Shown here piece by piece: positions 16,884 to 25,198 of a stretch of DNA of 64,000 bases. This DNA is from JAKACA01 sp052143575. GTDB taxonomy: Bacteria; Actinomycetota; Acidimicrobiia; Acidimicrobiales; Bog-793. The position numbers and the translations under genes are program-made. Each line of letters begins with the position of its first letter. Positions within the stretch are counted from its first letter, which is position 1. The notes under the pieces are model-generated. The model did no database searches. It worked only from the letters and a program-made list of their open reading frames with translations, and was not told the origin of the DNA. Location of the stretch: positions 1 to 64,000 of the forward strand of contig JBKQSP010000051.1 of NCBI GenBank assembly GCA_052143575.1, given 5' to 3'.

Positions 16884-18164
16884 TTGATCAAGACCTCGGT
16901 CCTCAATTCGGGCATCCGTCTCGTCACCGAGTCGATGCCGGACGTCGCCTCGGCCTCCGTCGGCGTGTGGATCGGGACCGGCTCGCGGGACGAGTCAGGC
17001 CCGCAGGCCGGCATCTCCCACTTCCTCGAGCACTTGCTCTTCAAGGGGACCGACGGCCGCACCGCCCGCGACATCGCCGAGGCCGTCGACGCCGTCGGCG
17101 GCGACATGAACGCCTACACGACGAAGGAGTACACGACCTTCTACGTACGCGCCCTCTCCGAGCACCTCGAGCTCGGCCTCGACATCCTCTGCGACATCTT
17201 GCGCGAGCCCGCCTTGCGAAGCGATGACGTCGACGCCGAGCGCCAGGTGATCCTCGAGGAGGTCCTCATGCACCGCGACGAGCCGGCCGACGTCGTGCAG
17301 GAGCGTTTCAGCGAGGCGATGTTCCTCAGCCACCCGCTCGGCCGCGAGGTGCTCGGCGACCCCGAGGTGATCCAGCGGGTCACCGTGCCCGAGATCCGGA
17401 CGTTCTTCGACCACCACTACCTGCCCCGCAACATGGTCGTGGCCGCCGCCGGTGACATCGTGCACGAGGTCGTGGCGCAGGAGATCGAGCGGCGTTTCGT
17501 CGGCCGCGAGGGCGGTCAGGCGCCCCCGCGCACGTCCCCGGATACCCGCGTGCAGACCCTCACGGTGGAGCGCCGGGACACCGAGCAGGTGCAGCTCGTC
17601 CTCGGCACCCGCGCCCCGGCGCGGCGCTCGCCGCACCGCTTCAGCTTGGCGGTGCTCAACCACGCCCTCGGTGGTGGCCTCTCGAGCCGCCTCTTCCAAG
17701 AGGTCCGAGAAACCCGTGGCCTCGCCTACTCCATCGGTTCCGACCGCCTCGCCTATGAGGACTCCGGAGCTCTCGCCGTCTCGGTGGGAACGGCGCCCGA
17801 GCACGCCATGGAGGTCCTCGCTCTCATCGCCGCCGAGCTCGATGAGCTCCGCGACTCGGGCGTCTCCGAGCGTGAGCTCGAGGTGGCAAAGGGGCACCTG
17901 CGGGCGGATCTGCTGCTTTCGCTCGAGGATTCCGGCGCCCGCATGTCCCGCATCGGGGCGAGCTTGCTGTTGCACGACGAGGTGCTCACGGTCGCCGAGC
18001 TCGAGGCGCGAATCGCCGCCGTCACCCTCGCCGATGTCGCCGGCGCCTCCGCCGGCGTCTTGAGCGGGCCGAGGGTGCTCGCCGTCGTAGGTCCCTTCGA
18101 CGAGTCCGACTTCGCCTCCGTCTCCTCGACCGCGCCGAGCGGGCCGGCCTCAGCAGCCTCCTGA
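16884..18164 (+). CDS. M16 family zinc peptidase
   Basis: A 426-residue insulinase/processing-peptidase-like enzyme. The inverted zinc motif HxxEH is present as ISHFLEHLLFKGT, and the distal glutamate region is visible around DAERQVILEEVLMHRDE. The second half is the inactive-fold lobe (LNHALGGGLSSRLFQEVRETRGLAYSI split by a few residues). The start appears to be TTG 16884, giving MIKTSVLNSGIRLVTESMPD, which matches the family N-terminus. It follows pnp by 42 nt, the usual actinobacterial order (pepR-like gene), but its substrate is not established. Confidence 0.9.
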   Translation: MIKTSVLNSGIRLVTESMPDVASASVGVWIGTGSRDESGPQAGISHFLEHLLFKGTDGRTARDIAEAVDAVGGDMNAYTTKEYTTFYVRALSEHLELGLDILCDILREPALRSDDVDAERQVILEEVLMHRDEPADVVQERFSEAMFLSHPLGREVLGDPEVIQRVTVPEIRTFFDHHYLPRNMVVAAAGDIVHEVVAQEIERRFVGREGGQAPPRTSPDTRVQTLTVERRDTEQVQLVLGTRAPARRSPHRFSLAVLNHALGGGLSSRLFQEVRETRGLAYSIGSDRLAYEDSGALAVSVGTAPEHAMEVLALIAAELDELRDSGVSERELEVAKGHLRADLLLSLEDSGARMSRIGASLLLHDEVLTVAELEARIAAVTLADVAGASAGVLSGPRVLAVVGPFDESDFASVSSTAPSGPASAAS

Positions 18165-18174
18165 GCCTCCCCGC

Positions 18175-18187
18175 TACGGTGGGGAGC
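18175..18187 (+). promoter_or_regulatory. Leaderless-type promoter of dapB
   Basis: TACGGT at 18175-18180 lies exactly 7 nt before GTG 18188. Confidence 0.5.
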
Positions 18188-19030
18188 GTGATCCGCGTAG
18201 GTGTCTTCGGCGCCGGCGGGCGCATGGGCGCCACCGTCTGCGCGGCCGTCATGACGGCGTCCGATCTCGAGCTCGTGGCCGCCGTCGACCCGGCCCGTGC
18301 CGGCGAGCGCCTCACCGACGTGCTGGGCGGTTCGACGGTTGCTGTTGCCTCCGGGGGCCGAGCCGCCGGCGACCTGGCGATTGCCGCCGATGCGGAAGCG
18401 CTTGGTCGTGCCGGGGTTGACGTCGCCGTTGATTTCACCGTGGCGGCGGCGGCTCGCGAGAACCTCCGCTGGTGCTCGCTGCACTCGGTGCATGCCGTCG
18501 CAGGCACGACCGGCTTCACCGACGGGGACCTCGAGCACTTCGCCGAGTGGTTCGGGCCGAGCTCTACGGCGAACGCCGTCGTCGCCGCCAACTTCTCGCT
18601 CGGAGCGGCTCTCATGATGCGCTGTGCCGAGCTGTGTGCCCCGTACTTCGACGGCGTCGAGATCATCGAGCTCCATCATGAGCACAAGCGCGATGCTCCC
18701 TCCGGGACGTCGCTCGCGACGGCGCGCCGCATCGAGGCGGCCCGTTCCGCCGCCGGGCGCGGGCCGCTCGCCGCCGACCCGACCGAGCAGGAGGTCCTCG
18801 AGGGCGCTCGCGGCGGGGCCACGATCGGTGGCGTGCACGTGCACTCCGTGCGGCTGCCCGGCCTCGTCGCCCACCAGGAGGTTCTCTTCGGCTCGGCCGG
18901 CGAGACGCTGACGATGCGTCACGACTCGACGGATCGGGTGTCGTTCATGCCGGGGGTCCTGCTCGCCGTCCGCGGGGTCGCCGAACACGCCGGCCTGACC
19001 GTCGGCCTCGACTCGCTGCTCCGGGGCTGA
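18188..19030 (+). CDS. dapB: 4-hydroxy-tetrahydrodipicolinate reductase
   Basis: Second committed enzyme of lysine/diaminopimelate synthesis; it reduces the DapA product with NAD(P)H. The nucleotide-binding start is IRVGVFGAGGRMG. Catalytic segments are AGTTGFTDGD, NFSLGAALMM and ELHHEHKRDAPSGTSL (the His pair and Lys). Length about 280 residues from GTG 18188. An alternative GTG at 18179 adds three residues, but the TACGGT box with 7-nt spacing favours 18188. dapA, its usual partner, is separated by about 10 kb of accessory genes. Confidence 0.93.
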   Translation: MIRVGVFGAGGRMGATVCAAVMTASDLELVAAVDPARAGERLTDVLGGSTVAVASGGRAAGDLAIAADAEALGRAGVDVAVDFTVAAAARENLRWCSLHSVHAVAGTTGFTDGDLEHFAEWFGPSSTANAVVAANFSLGAALMMRCAELCAPYFDGVEIIELHHEHKRDAPSGTSLATARRIEAARSAAGRGPLAADPTEQEVLEGARGGATIGGVHVHSVRLPGLVAHQEVLFGSAGETLTMRHDSTDRVSFMPGVLLAVRGVAEHAGLTVGLDSLLRG

Positions 19031-19076
19031 GCCGGCAACCCGACACGTCCGTGGCCGAAGCCGCCGGGAAGCGCCG

Positions 19077-22000
19077 TCAGCCCGCCGGCCAGGCGACGGT
19101 GACCTCGCCGGCGCTCGTGCAACGTTCCGCGTTGGAGACAAGTCCGTCCGAGTTGACGGCACGGATGATGACGCTCAGCGAACCCGCCGGCGCCGTCAGT
19201 TGCACCCGGGCGCCGGCGGCGCGGCTCACCTTCACCGTCTCGAGCCGAAGGCGCTTGCCGTCGGCGCTCAGGAAGACCAGCTGGAACCACGACGCCTTCC
19301 CGTCGTACCAGTGCGAGCCCGGTGCCACGAAGTGCAGTGTGCGACCCGAGAGGCGGGCGTCCCGCACGACGCCGGGCGGGCGGGAGTCCGTGCCGAGGCG
19401 GCCGGAGTTGTACTCGTCGTGGAACGCCCGCCACCAGCTCCCGCTGCCGGGGGCGGCCCCAGGTGTCGACCAGACGAAGAGATACCCCTCGCGGGTGACG
19501 GTCACGAGGTCGTCGTGGCCGTTGCCGAGGAGGTCGCCGGCGCTCGGGGCATAGACCGTCCACCCCCCGGTGAATTTCGGGAATCCCGCCACGACGGCTC
19601 CGGAGGCGGCGCGGGCGTCCACGGCCCCTGAGTCACCGCCGATGACGAGCTCGTTGGCGTCCCCCGAGCTGACGGGGGCGAGCATGGGCTGGCCGAGGAA
19701 GTCCATTCCCTGCTCAGTCGTCGGGAAGCCCTTCAGCTCATCGGCTCCCGAGCCCGTCCTGCTGGCTGCGAGCGCCGGCCAGGCGGCGGCCAGCTCGTTG
19801 ATCGGGTTGCCCGAGCCGGCATAGAGGAGGGCGGCGGCGAGGTGCTCGGTGCCGATGGCCGGATCGGCATAGACGAGCTGGGCACCGAGGGTGCCGAAGG
19901 CTCCGCTGCCGGTGAACGGGGTGGGCGTCGTCGCCGGCAGATGGCCGGAGATGGCGCCGGCGGGATCGCTCACGACGCCGAGGAGGGCACCGAGCACGGC
20001 GCCCGAGGACCCGTAGCTGCCGATGACCTTGCCAGTGGAGGTGACGAGGCTGTTCGGAGTCCAGATCGGCCCGACGGCGACGTCGTCGAGCGACTTGTTG
20101 CCGTCTCGGTTGCCGAGGACGTCGGCCACGGCGGGCGCGTCCGTGCCTTCGGTGACGAACTCCTGGGCGCTCCCGTAGTCCTCGATCGTGCCCTGCAGGC
20201 GGACGGGCCAACCGCGTACGAGCTTGCCGGCGGGCGTGTAGGCGAAGACGAAGCCGTAGTCGAGGGCCTGCAGGCCACCCTCGCCGGTCCCGAGCTCGGT
20301 GTACTGGGACCGGATGACGAGATCAGGGGTCCCCGTCGGGCTGAAGCGGGCGACGGCAGGCGACGTGTCGAGCTTCTCGTCGGCCTCGAGGGTGTCACCC
20401 GCCGGCAGCTTCGCCTCGGCGGGCGTCAGGGTGACACGCACCGGCCAGCCGGGCAGCACCTTCCCGCTCGGGTACCAGGCATGGATTTCCCCGTCCCAGC
20501 CGGCCTGCACGATGTCGAGAACGGGGCCCTTCTCGAGGGAGACGAGCACGGGAGGTGCCGTGGCGCCCTCCACCGGGCGGCGTTCGTGGGAGCGGTTCGG
20601 ACGTGGGATAGGAGGCTTTACGACGCCGGCGTCCATGGCTTTCGGCCACCCCCGCTCGAGCTTGCCAGCGGCGTTGAAGACATAGACGTAACCGTCCTCC
20701 GACGTCGCCACGACCGAGAGGCTGCCCGTGTGGTCAAGATCGCCGACGGCGACGTCCGACATGATGGGCTGGTCCCCGGTGCTGACGCCCTTCGGCACGT
20801 CGAGTGCCCTGACGGCATCGGTGCGCGCCGGCCAGCCGGGCACCTCGGCGCCTGTCTTCGGGTCGATGGCCTCGATCGTGCCGTCCGCCGTCCCGAAGAC
20901 GGTGTCGAGCCGGCCGCGGCCTTGCAGGTCGACGAGGGCCGGCTCGCTCTCGCCGCTGGAACCGATCGAGAGCGGGAAGCCGGCGAGGGCACTCGAGTCG
21001 TGGAAGACGTCGACGACGCGGCGGGCTTCGCCGCTGAGGGTGGAGGAACCGATGACGGTGCTCGTCACGACGCGGAACGTCACGTCGTACTGGTCGAACG
21101 TCGTCAGCTCCTTCGTGGAGGAGAGGTGGAACGCCGCCTCGTAGAAAGACGCCGGAACGAGCGCGAGGGAGAACGTTCCGAAGGTGCCCGAGAACGGCCC
21201 GGTGCGGCTCCCGGACGAGATCGTGTGCCACGCCGAGGGGTCGCCGCCGAGTCCGTACTGCAAGCTCCAGTGGTAGGCCTGCCCGCTGTCGGCACTCACC
21301 GTGCCGGTCACCGTCACCGAGTGCTGGCGGGTCGGGTCTGCCAGCGTGTACCAGGCAGGGGAGTCGATCTCGGGAGCGGCCGGCACGTGGGCGACGGCGA
21401 CGTCCTGCAGCGCCGTCAGGACGTCCGGCATCCCGTAGCCGTACTGCTCGTTCCACTCGCCCGGTGAGGCGGGCCAGGGCAGCTTGGCCCCGGGCGGCGC
21501 CACCGGCTCAGCCGATGCCTCGCGAAGGACCTGCACGGCTTGCGGACCCGTCAAGGGTGCAGCGATGGTGTGGGCAGCGGCCGCCAGGTCCCCCTCCGAG
21601 AGCACGAGCGCCATGACGCCGCCGAGCGTGGGCGTCGACTCCGAGGTGCTGCCGCCGTTGGTGGCGACGGAGAAGACGTTGTGGACGCCGAAGGACGTCA
21701 GGTCAGAACGCGTCCAGAACGGCCCCTTCATCCCTGCGAGCGTCGAGCCGCTCACGCCGGCCGTGTTCGGGACAAGGCCGTTGCCGGGCAGGACGTTGCC
21801 CCAGTACATGCCGCCCTGGTGATCGGCCGAGTCGAAGTCGTTGCTCGACTCGAGGACAACGACGCCGAGCGAGTCGAGGTAGGCGAGGATCCCGGCGGCA
21901 AAGGAGGAGTAGCCGAGGTCGGCTGTCACCGAGACGATGACCTTGGCACCCGACTCGGCGGCGAAGAGCCAGGCCTTGGCGAGCAATTCGGTCGAGTCGA

Positions 22001-22793
22001 TCGCCTCGTCGCCGGCCTTCACAGGCAGGATGAGGCACGTGGGGCAGACGCGGTGGATGACGTTCATCTGGTCGTCGGAATGGTCATAGGAGCCATCGGT
22101 CGTGGCCGGGTCGTTCTGGTTGTCGTAGAAGTCCCAGCCGCTGATGGCGTCCTGGTAGCCCGCCGGAGACGCGTGTGCCGGCCGGAAACCGGCGCCCGAG
22201 AAGGCGGCGATGAGATCCTCCGGATCGAGGATGCCGTTGTGGTTGGCGTCGTGCACGCGGGGATCGTGCGCCCAGTCCTGCACGGTGACGTCGTCGGTAT
22301 TGGCCACGGTCTCGTAGTCCGAGATCCGGCTCGAATACGCCGTGGCGCAGGCAACGCTCTTGCCGTCGAGCGTCATGGTGGCCGTGGCGACGGTGGCTCC
22401 CACGCAAGGCACGGGCGTGTCCCGCCAGTTCACCCACATGGCGTTGGCGAGCGCCTGCGAGGCGTCGAACCAGTTGGGGCCGCCCTCGATGTAGGCGACG
22501 AGCACGTGGGGTGCCGTCGTCCCCGTCGAGTGGCCGGACAGGTAGGCCTGGGCAGCGTCGACGTTCATGCCCGCCGGGCCGTAGGGGTCGATCGTGCTTG
22601 CGGTCGCACGGCCAGTGCCGGCGACGTGGGCGGCGAGGGCAGCGCTCGCCGGCGCCCCGGCGGTCGCTCGTGCCGCCGCCGGCAACGTGGAGGCGGCCAC
22701 CACGACGGGCACGACGACAACGGCCGTCATCCAGAGCAGGCGCCACCTTCTGCCGAGTCGGGTGAAGCGCTCTCGTGACGAAGGGGCAGCCAT
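19077..22793 (-). CDS. Secreted subtilase-like protein with propeller-type C-terminal region
   Basis: A 1238-residue exported protein. Residues 17-45 form a signal or membrane anchor. The S8-like domain follows: VAYIEGG (Glu103 where subtilases have Asp), GWDFYDNQND...YDHSDDQ (His kept), SSND (oxyanion Asn) and STSESTP (nucleophile Ser). A calcium-loop-like DANHNGILDPED lies inside it. After about residue 520 come repeated segments with GWP motifs (EVPGWPARTD, LERGWPKAMD, VLPGWPVRVT, LVRGWPVRLQ), resembling an FG-GAP/PQQ beta-propeller. The Glu in place of Asp makes peptidase activity uncertain. Start ATG has TAGGCT 6 nt upstream. It is divergent from the TetR gene at 22855. Confidence 0.85.
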   Translation of the reverse strand: MAAPSSRERFTRLGRRWRLLWMTAVVVVPVVVAASTLPAAARATAGAPASAALAAHVAGTGRATASTIDPYGPAGMNVDAAQAYLSGHSTGTTAPHVLVAYIEGGPNWFDASQALANAMWVNWRDTPVPCVGATVATATMTLDGKSVACATAYSSRISDYETVANTDDVTVQDWAHDPRVHDANHNGILDPEDLIAAFSGAGFRPAHASPAGYQDAISGWDFYDNQNDPATTDGSYDHSDDQMNVIHRVCPTCLILPVKAGDEAIDSTELLAKAWLFAAESGAKVIVSVTADLGYSSFAAGILAYLDSLGVVVLESSNDFDSADHQGGMYWGNVLPGNGLVPNTAGVSGSTLAGMKGPFWTRSDLTSFGVHNVFSVATNGGSTSESTPTLGGVMALVLSEGDLAAAAHTIAAPLTGPQAVQVLREASAEPVAPPGAKLPWPASPGEWNEQYGYGMPDVLTALQDVAVAHVPAAPEIDSPAWYTLADPTRQHSVTVTGTVSADSGQAYHWSLQYGLGGDPSAWHTISSGSRTGPFSGTFGTFSLALVPASFYEAAFHLSSTKELTTFDQYDVTFRVVTSTVIGSSTLSGEARRVVDVFHDSSALAGFPLSIGSSGESEPALVDLQGRGRLDTVFGTADGTIEAIDPKTGAEVPGWPARTDAVRALDVPKGVSTGDQPIMSDVAVGDLDHTGSLSVVATSEDGYVYVFNAAGKLERGWPKAMDAGVVKPPIPRPNRSHERRPVEGATAPPVLVSLEKGPVLDIVQAGWDGEIHAWYPSGKVLPGWPVRVTLTPAEAKLPAGDTLEADEKLDTSPAVARFSPTGTPDLVIRSQYTELGTGEGGLQALDYGFVFAYTPAGKLVRGWPVRLQGTIEDYGSAQEFVTEGTDAPAVADVLGNRDGNKSLDDVAVGPIWTPNSLVTSTGKVIGSYGSSGAVLGALLGVVSDPAGAISGHLPATTPTPFTGSGAFGTLGAQLVYADPAIGTEHLAAALLYAGSGNPINELAAAWPALAASRTGSGADELKGFPTTEQGMDFLGQPMLAPVSSGDANELVIGGDSGAVDARAASGAVVAGFPKFTGGWTVYAPSAGDLLGNGHDDLVTVTREGYLFVWSTPGAAPGSGSWWRAFHDEYNSGRLGTDSRPPGVVRDARLSGRTLHFVAPGSHWYDGKASWFQLVFLSADGKRLRLETVKVSRAAGARVQLTAPAGSLSVIIRAVNSDGLVSNAERCTSAGEVTVAWPAG

Positions 22794-22799
22794 TGCCGG

Positions 22800-22805
22800 A
22801 GCCTA
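22800..22805 (-). promoter_or_regulatory. Leaderless-type -10 box of the subtilase-like gene
   Basis: TAGGCT on the minus strand ends 6 nt before the ATG at 22793. Confidence 0.45.
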
Positions 22806-22820
22806 CCTACGGGTGGAGAT

Positions 22821-22847
22821 CGAGCCCTGAGACGGCTCGCCTACGCT
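22821..22847 (+). promoter_or_regulatory. Candidate TetR operator and leaderless promoter
   Basis: CGAGCC-N7-GGCTCG (22821-22839) is a perfect inverted repeat just upstream of TACGCT (22842-22847), which stands 7 nt before the ATG at 22855. The repeat lies between the two divergent starts, so the regulator could control both genes. Confidence 0.5.
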
Positions 22848-22854
22848 CGAGTCG

Positions 22855-23469
22855 ATGCCACGCCCCGTCGTTGACACCCGCACGCGCCTTCTGGAGGCGA
22901 CGTACGAGTGCATCGCCCGCGACGGTCTTGCGGCGACTTCGCTGGAGGACGCCGCCCGCTCGGCTGGCGTGTCGCGGGCGACCTTGTACCGATACTTCCC
23001 AGGTGGACGCGACGAGCTGCTGGCGGCCGTGATCACGTGGGAGACCCTGCGCTTCTTCCTGCGGTTGGCCGACGCCGTGGCGGCGGCGCCCGATCTCGAG
23101 GCCGTGCTCGTCGACGGCATCCTCTTCGCCCACCGCGCCATCGAGGAGCACGAGGTGCTGCAACGCCTGCTCGGGACCGAGCCGGAGCTGCTGACGCCGC
23201 AGCTGACCCTCGACGCACCTCGCATCTTGAACCTGCTGCGGACATTCTTCGCCGGGCGCTTCGGTGATCACGAGCTGCGGGAGGGCCTGTCGCTCCTCGA
23301 GGCGGCCGAGTACGTCGCCCGCATGACCCTCTCGTTCATCTCCTCGCCGGGCCGCTGGGACCTCTCCGACCGCGATCAGGTCCGCACGCTCGTGCGCAGC
23401 GAGATCCTCGCCGGCGTGCACCCCTACGAGGTGGCCGGCCCGCACGCTGGGGCGCCGCCAGCGCCCTGA
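22855..23469 (+). CDS. TetR family transcriptional regulator
   Basis: A 204-residue regulator. The N-terminal helix-turn-helix is typical: DTRTRLLEATYECIARDGL, then TSLEDAARSAGVSRATLYRYF. The C-terminal ligand-binding domain is helical. It resembles the TetR protein at 24354 (both carry RATLYR(Y/L)FPGGRDE and a similar C-terminal layout), so the two are paralogues. It is divergent from the subtilase-like gene with 61 nt between starts, which makes that gene a likely target. The ligand is unknown. Confidence 0.92.
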   Translation: MPRPVVDTRTRLLEATYECIARDGLAATSLEDAARSAGVSRATLYRYFPGGRDELLAAVITWETLRFFLRLADAVAAAPDLEAVLVDGILFAHRAIEEHEVLQRLLGTEPELLTPQLTLDAPRILNLLRTFFAGRFGDHELREGLSLLEAAEYVARMTLSFISSPGRWDLSDRDQVRTLVRSEILAGVHPYEVAGPHAGAPPAP

Positions 23470-23507
23470 GGGGCCGCCTTGGTGGTCGGAGGGATCCGAT
23501 AGCCCGG

Positions 23508-23552
23508 GCGCTCAGATGCTGAGCGCTCAGATGCCGAGCGCTCAGATGGCGG
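23508..23552 (-). repeat. 15-bp tandem repeat carrying successive stop codons
   Basis: Three 15-bp units (GCGCTCAGATGCYGA on the plus strand) begin at 23508, 23523 and 23538. Read on the minus strand, each unit contains an in-frame TGA after ATC, so the DUF4232-type gene ends in three stops spaced 15 nt apart. Confidence 0.8.
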
Positions 23553-24126
23553 TGTAGCCGGGGATGCCCACGCCCCCCTCGACCGGCCCGACGTACATGA
23601 AGATCGGGCCGTTGTTCTTGCAGGCGCCGATCTGCAGTGGGACGAGCACCGAGGCGTGCTGGCCCGGAGGAGTCAGCCGCAGCACGCCCGCCGTGGCGGC
23701 ATGACAGGTGGCAAGGAAGCCCGGGTCGATGGATCGCAAGATGACGTGAGCCGTCCCGCCGGCGGCGGCGAGGGTCACGAGGTGCGGGGTGCTGCCGGCG
23801 AGGTGAGCTGCGGCGCTGCCGAGCTGGGGGCCGCTCACGCTGAGGGCGACGAGTCCCGGGAAACCGTCCAACGAGCAAGCGTGGGTACCCACGTTGCTGA
23901 GCTCGATGTCCCAGTACGTGCTTCCGGCGGCGCCGTTGCCGGGCTCGCCGTACCAGACGTCGAGATGGCGCGTGAGGCAGCGAGCCGCCGTGGCGGGGCG
24001 GGCCGGTTGCGCCGAAGCGGCCCCGGATGCCGTCGACAGCGCCACGACGGAGATCAGCGCCGCTGCCGAGCTGAGTACGGCAACTGCGGCAGCGAGGCGC
24101 CGATTGGGACGACGTGTCAGCTTCAT
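23542..24126 (-). CDS. Secreted DUF4232-like protein
   Basis: A 194-residue exported protein starting at ATG 24126 behind a perfect AAGGAGG. Residues 1-40 form a signal sequence (RRLAAAVAVLSSAAALISVV). The mature part shows the DUF4232 pattern: an N-terminal Cys, DIELSNVGTHACSLDGFPG, a middle strand region and C-terminal Cys residues (ATCHAAT, GACKNNG). This domain is common in actinobacterial envelope proteins but has no known activity. It is divergent from the TetR gene at 24354, with 227 nt between them in which I see no other gene. Confidence 0.8.
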   Translation of the reverse strand: MKLTRRPNRRLAAAVAVLSSAAALISVVALSTASGAASAQPARPATAARCLTRHLDVWYGEPGNGAAGSTYWDIELSNVGTHACSLDGFPGLVALSVSGPQLGSAAAHLAGSTPHLVTLAAAGGTAHVILRSIDPGFLATCHAATAGVLRLTPPGQHASVLVPLQIGACKNNGPIFMYVGPVEGGVGIPGYTAI

Positions 24127-24316
24127 GAGCGTGCCTCCTTGCGGCTCCGCCCAGGTGGGGCGGATGAACCAGGTGTCGGTGACCGGACAGCTCAGGGTAA
24201 GGGATGGGAGAGCCACGGCCAAGGCCTCGACGACCCAGGCTGTCCGGGGCCGGCCACGGACGGGACAACGGCCGAGGTGGCCGTACGTCGCCTCTCGCCT
24301 CGTGCGGTGAGGCCCG

Positions 24317-24350
24317 TTGACACTGAGACAGATCAAGGCGTATTGTCTCA
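24317..24350 (+). promoter_or_regulatory. Consensus sigma-70 promoter with embedded TetR operator
   Basis: TTGACA (24317-24322), an 18-bp spacer and TATTGT (24341-24346) place the transcription start at or beside ATG 24354, 7 nt downstream. A perfect inverted repeat TGAGACA-N13-TGTCTCA (24324-24350) covers the spacer and the -10 box, so bound regulator would block polymerase. This looks like autorepression by the TetR protein encoded next. Confidence 0.75.
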
Positions 24351-24353
24351 GCA

Positions 24354-25169
24354 ATGGGCATCGCCCTAGCCGACCGCGCGCTGATACCCGATCGCACTGC
24401 GATCGGCGAGGCAGACGCGGCAGGTTTCGAGCCCGGAGTCGTCGCTTCCGGCACTCCCCCCTCGCCGCGGGCGGCAGACTCCAGGGCTCGAGTTCTCGGC
24501 GCAGCCGTCCGCTGCGTCGCTCGCTTCGGCATCTCGAAGACGACGGTCGACGACGTCGCCCGTGAGGCTCGTCTCAGCCGTGCGACCCTCTACCGGCTCT
24601 TCCCGGGCGGGCGCGACGAGATCGTCGAGACGATGGTGGCAGCGGAGATCGGAGCCTACTTCGGCAGCCTTGCGGCCCGCCTCGAGGGCGTCGAGGACTT
24701 CGAGGAGCGGATCGTCGTCGCCATGACGGCAGCGGCAGCAGAGCTCGTCGGGCACCGGGCGCTGGGTTTCGTGCTGGCGCACGAGCCGGAGCTCGTGCTT
24801 CCGCACGTCTCGTTCGCCCAGTTCGACCGCGTGCTCGAGGTCGCCTCACGCTTCTTCGCCCCCTACCTCGCCGGCCTGCTCGCCCCGGAGGACGCTCGCC
24901 GCGTCGGCGAGTGGGTGACCCGCCTTGTGCTGTCCCACGTCGCCTGCCCCGCCGACTCCCTCGACGAAGCGTCGTCGGGGACGACGGCGAGCTCGATCTC
25001 CGACTCGGACGGCGAGCCGTTCTCCTTTCATCCCGAGCCCATGTCGCCCGAGCGGGCGAGATGGCTCGTGCGCACCTTCGTCATGCCCGGCATCCGGGCC
25101 CTGACGGCTGCTTCAAGTTCTGCAGGTCTTCAACCGACAACTCAGTCACCATCCGCCGTCACGGTGTGA
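24354..25169 (+). CDS. TetR family transcriptional regulator, probably autoregulated
   Basis: A 271-residue regulator with an extra N-terminal stretch of about 40 residues before the helix-turn-helix (ARVLGAAVRCVARFGISKTT, then EARLSRATLYRLF). It is a paralogue of the TetR at 22855. The promoter contains a perfect palindrome overlapping the -10 box, which fits self-repression. Its stop is 29 nt before the ferritin-like gene, so both are probably co-transcribed and the regulator likely controls that enzyme. The leaderless ATG at 24354 fixes the start. The inducer is unknown. Confidence 0.92.
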   Translation: MGIALADRALIPDRTAIGEADAAGFEPGVVASGTPPSPRAADSRARVLGAAVRCVARFGISKTTVDDVAREARLSRATLYRLFPGGRDEIVETMVAAEIGAYFGSLAARLEGVEDFEERIVVAMTAAAAELVGHRALGFVLAHEPELVLPHVSFAQFDRVLEVASRFFAPYLAGLLAPEDARRVGEWVTRLVLSHVACPADSLDEASSGTTASSISDSDGEPFSFHPEPMSPERARWLVRTFVMPGIRALTAASSSAGLQPTTQSPSAVTV

Positions 25170-25198
25170 CCGGATCTCATCGAGGGGGAGCCCCAACC

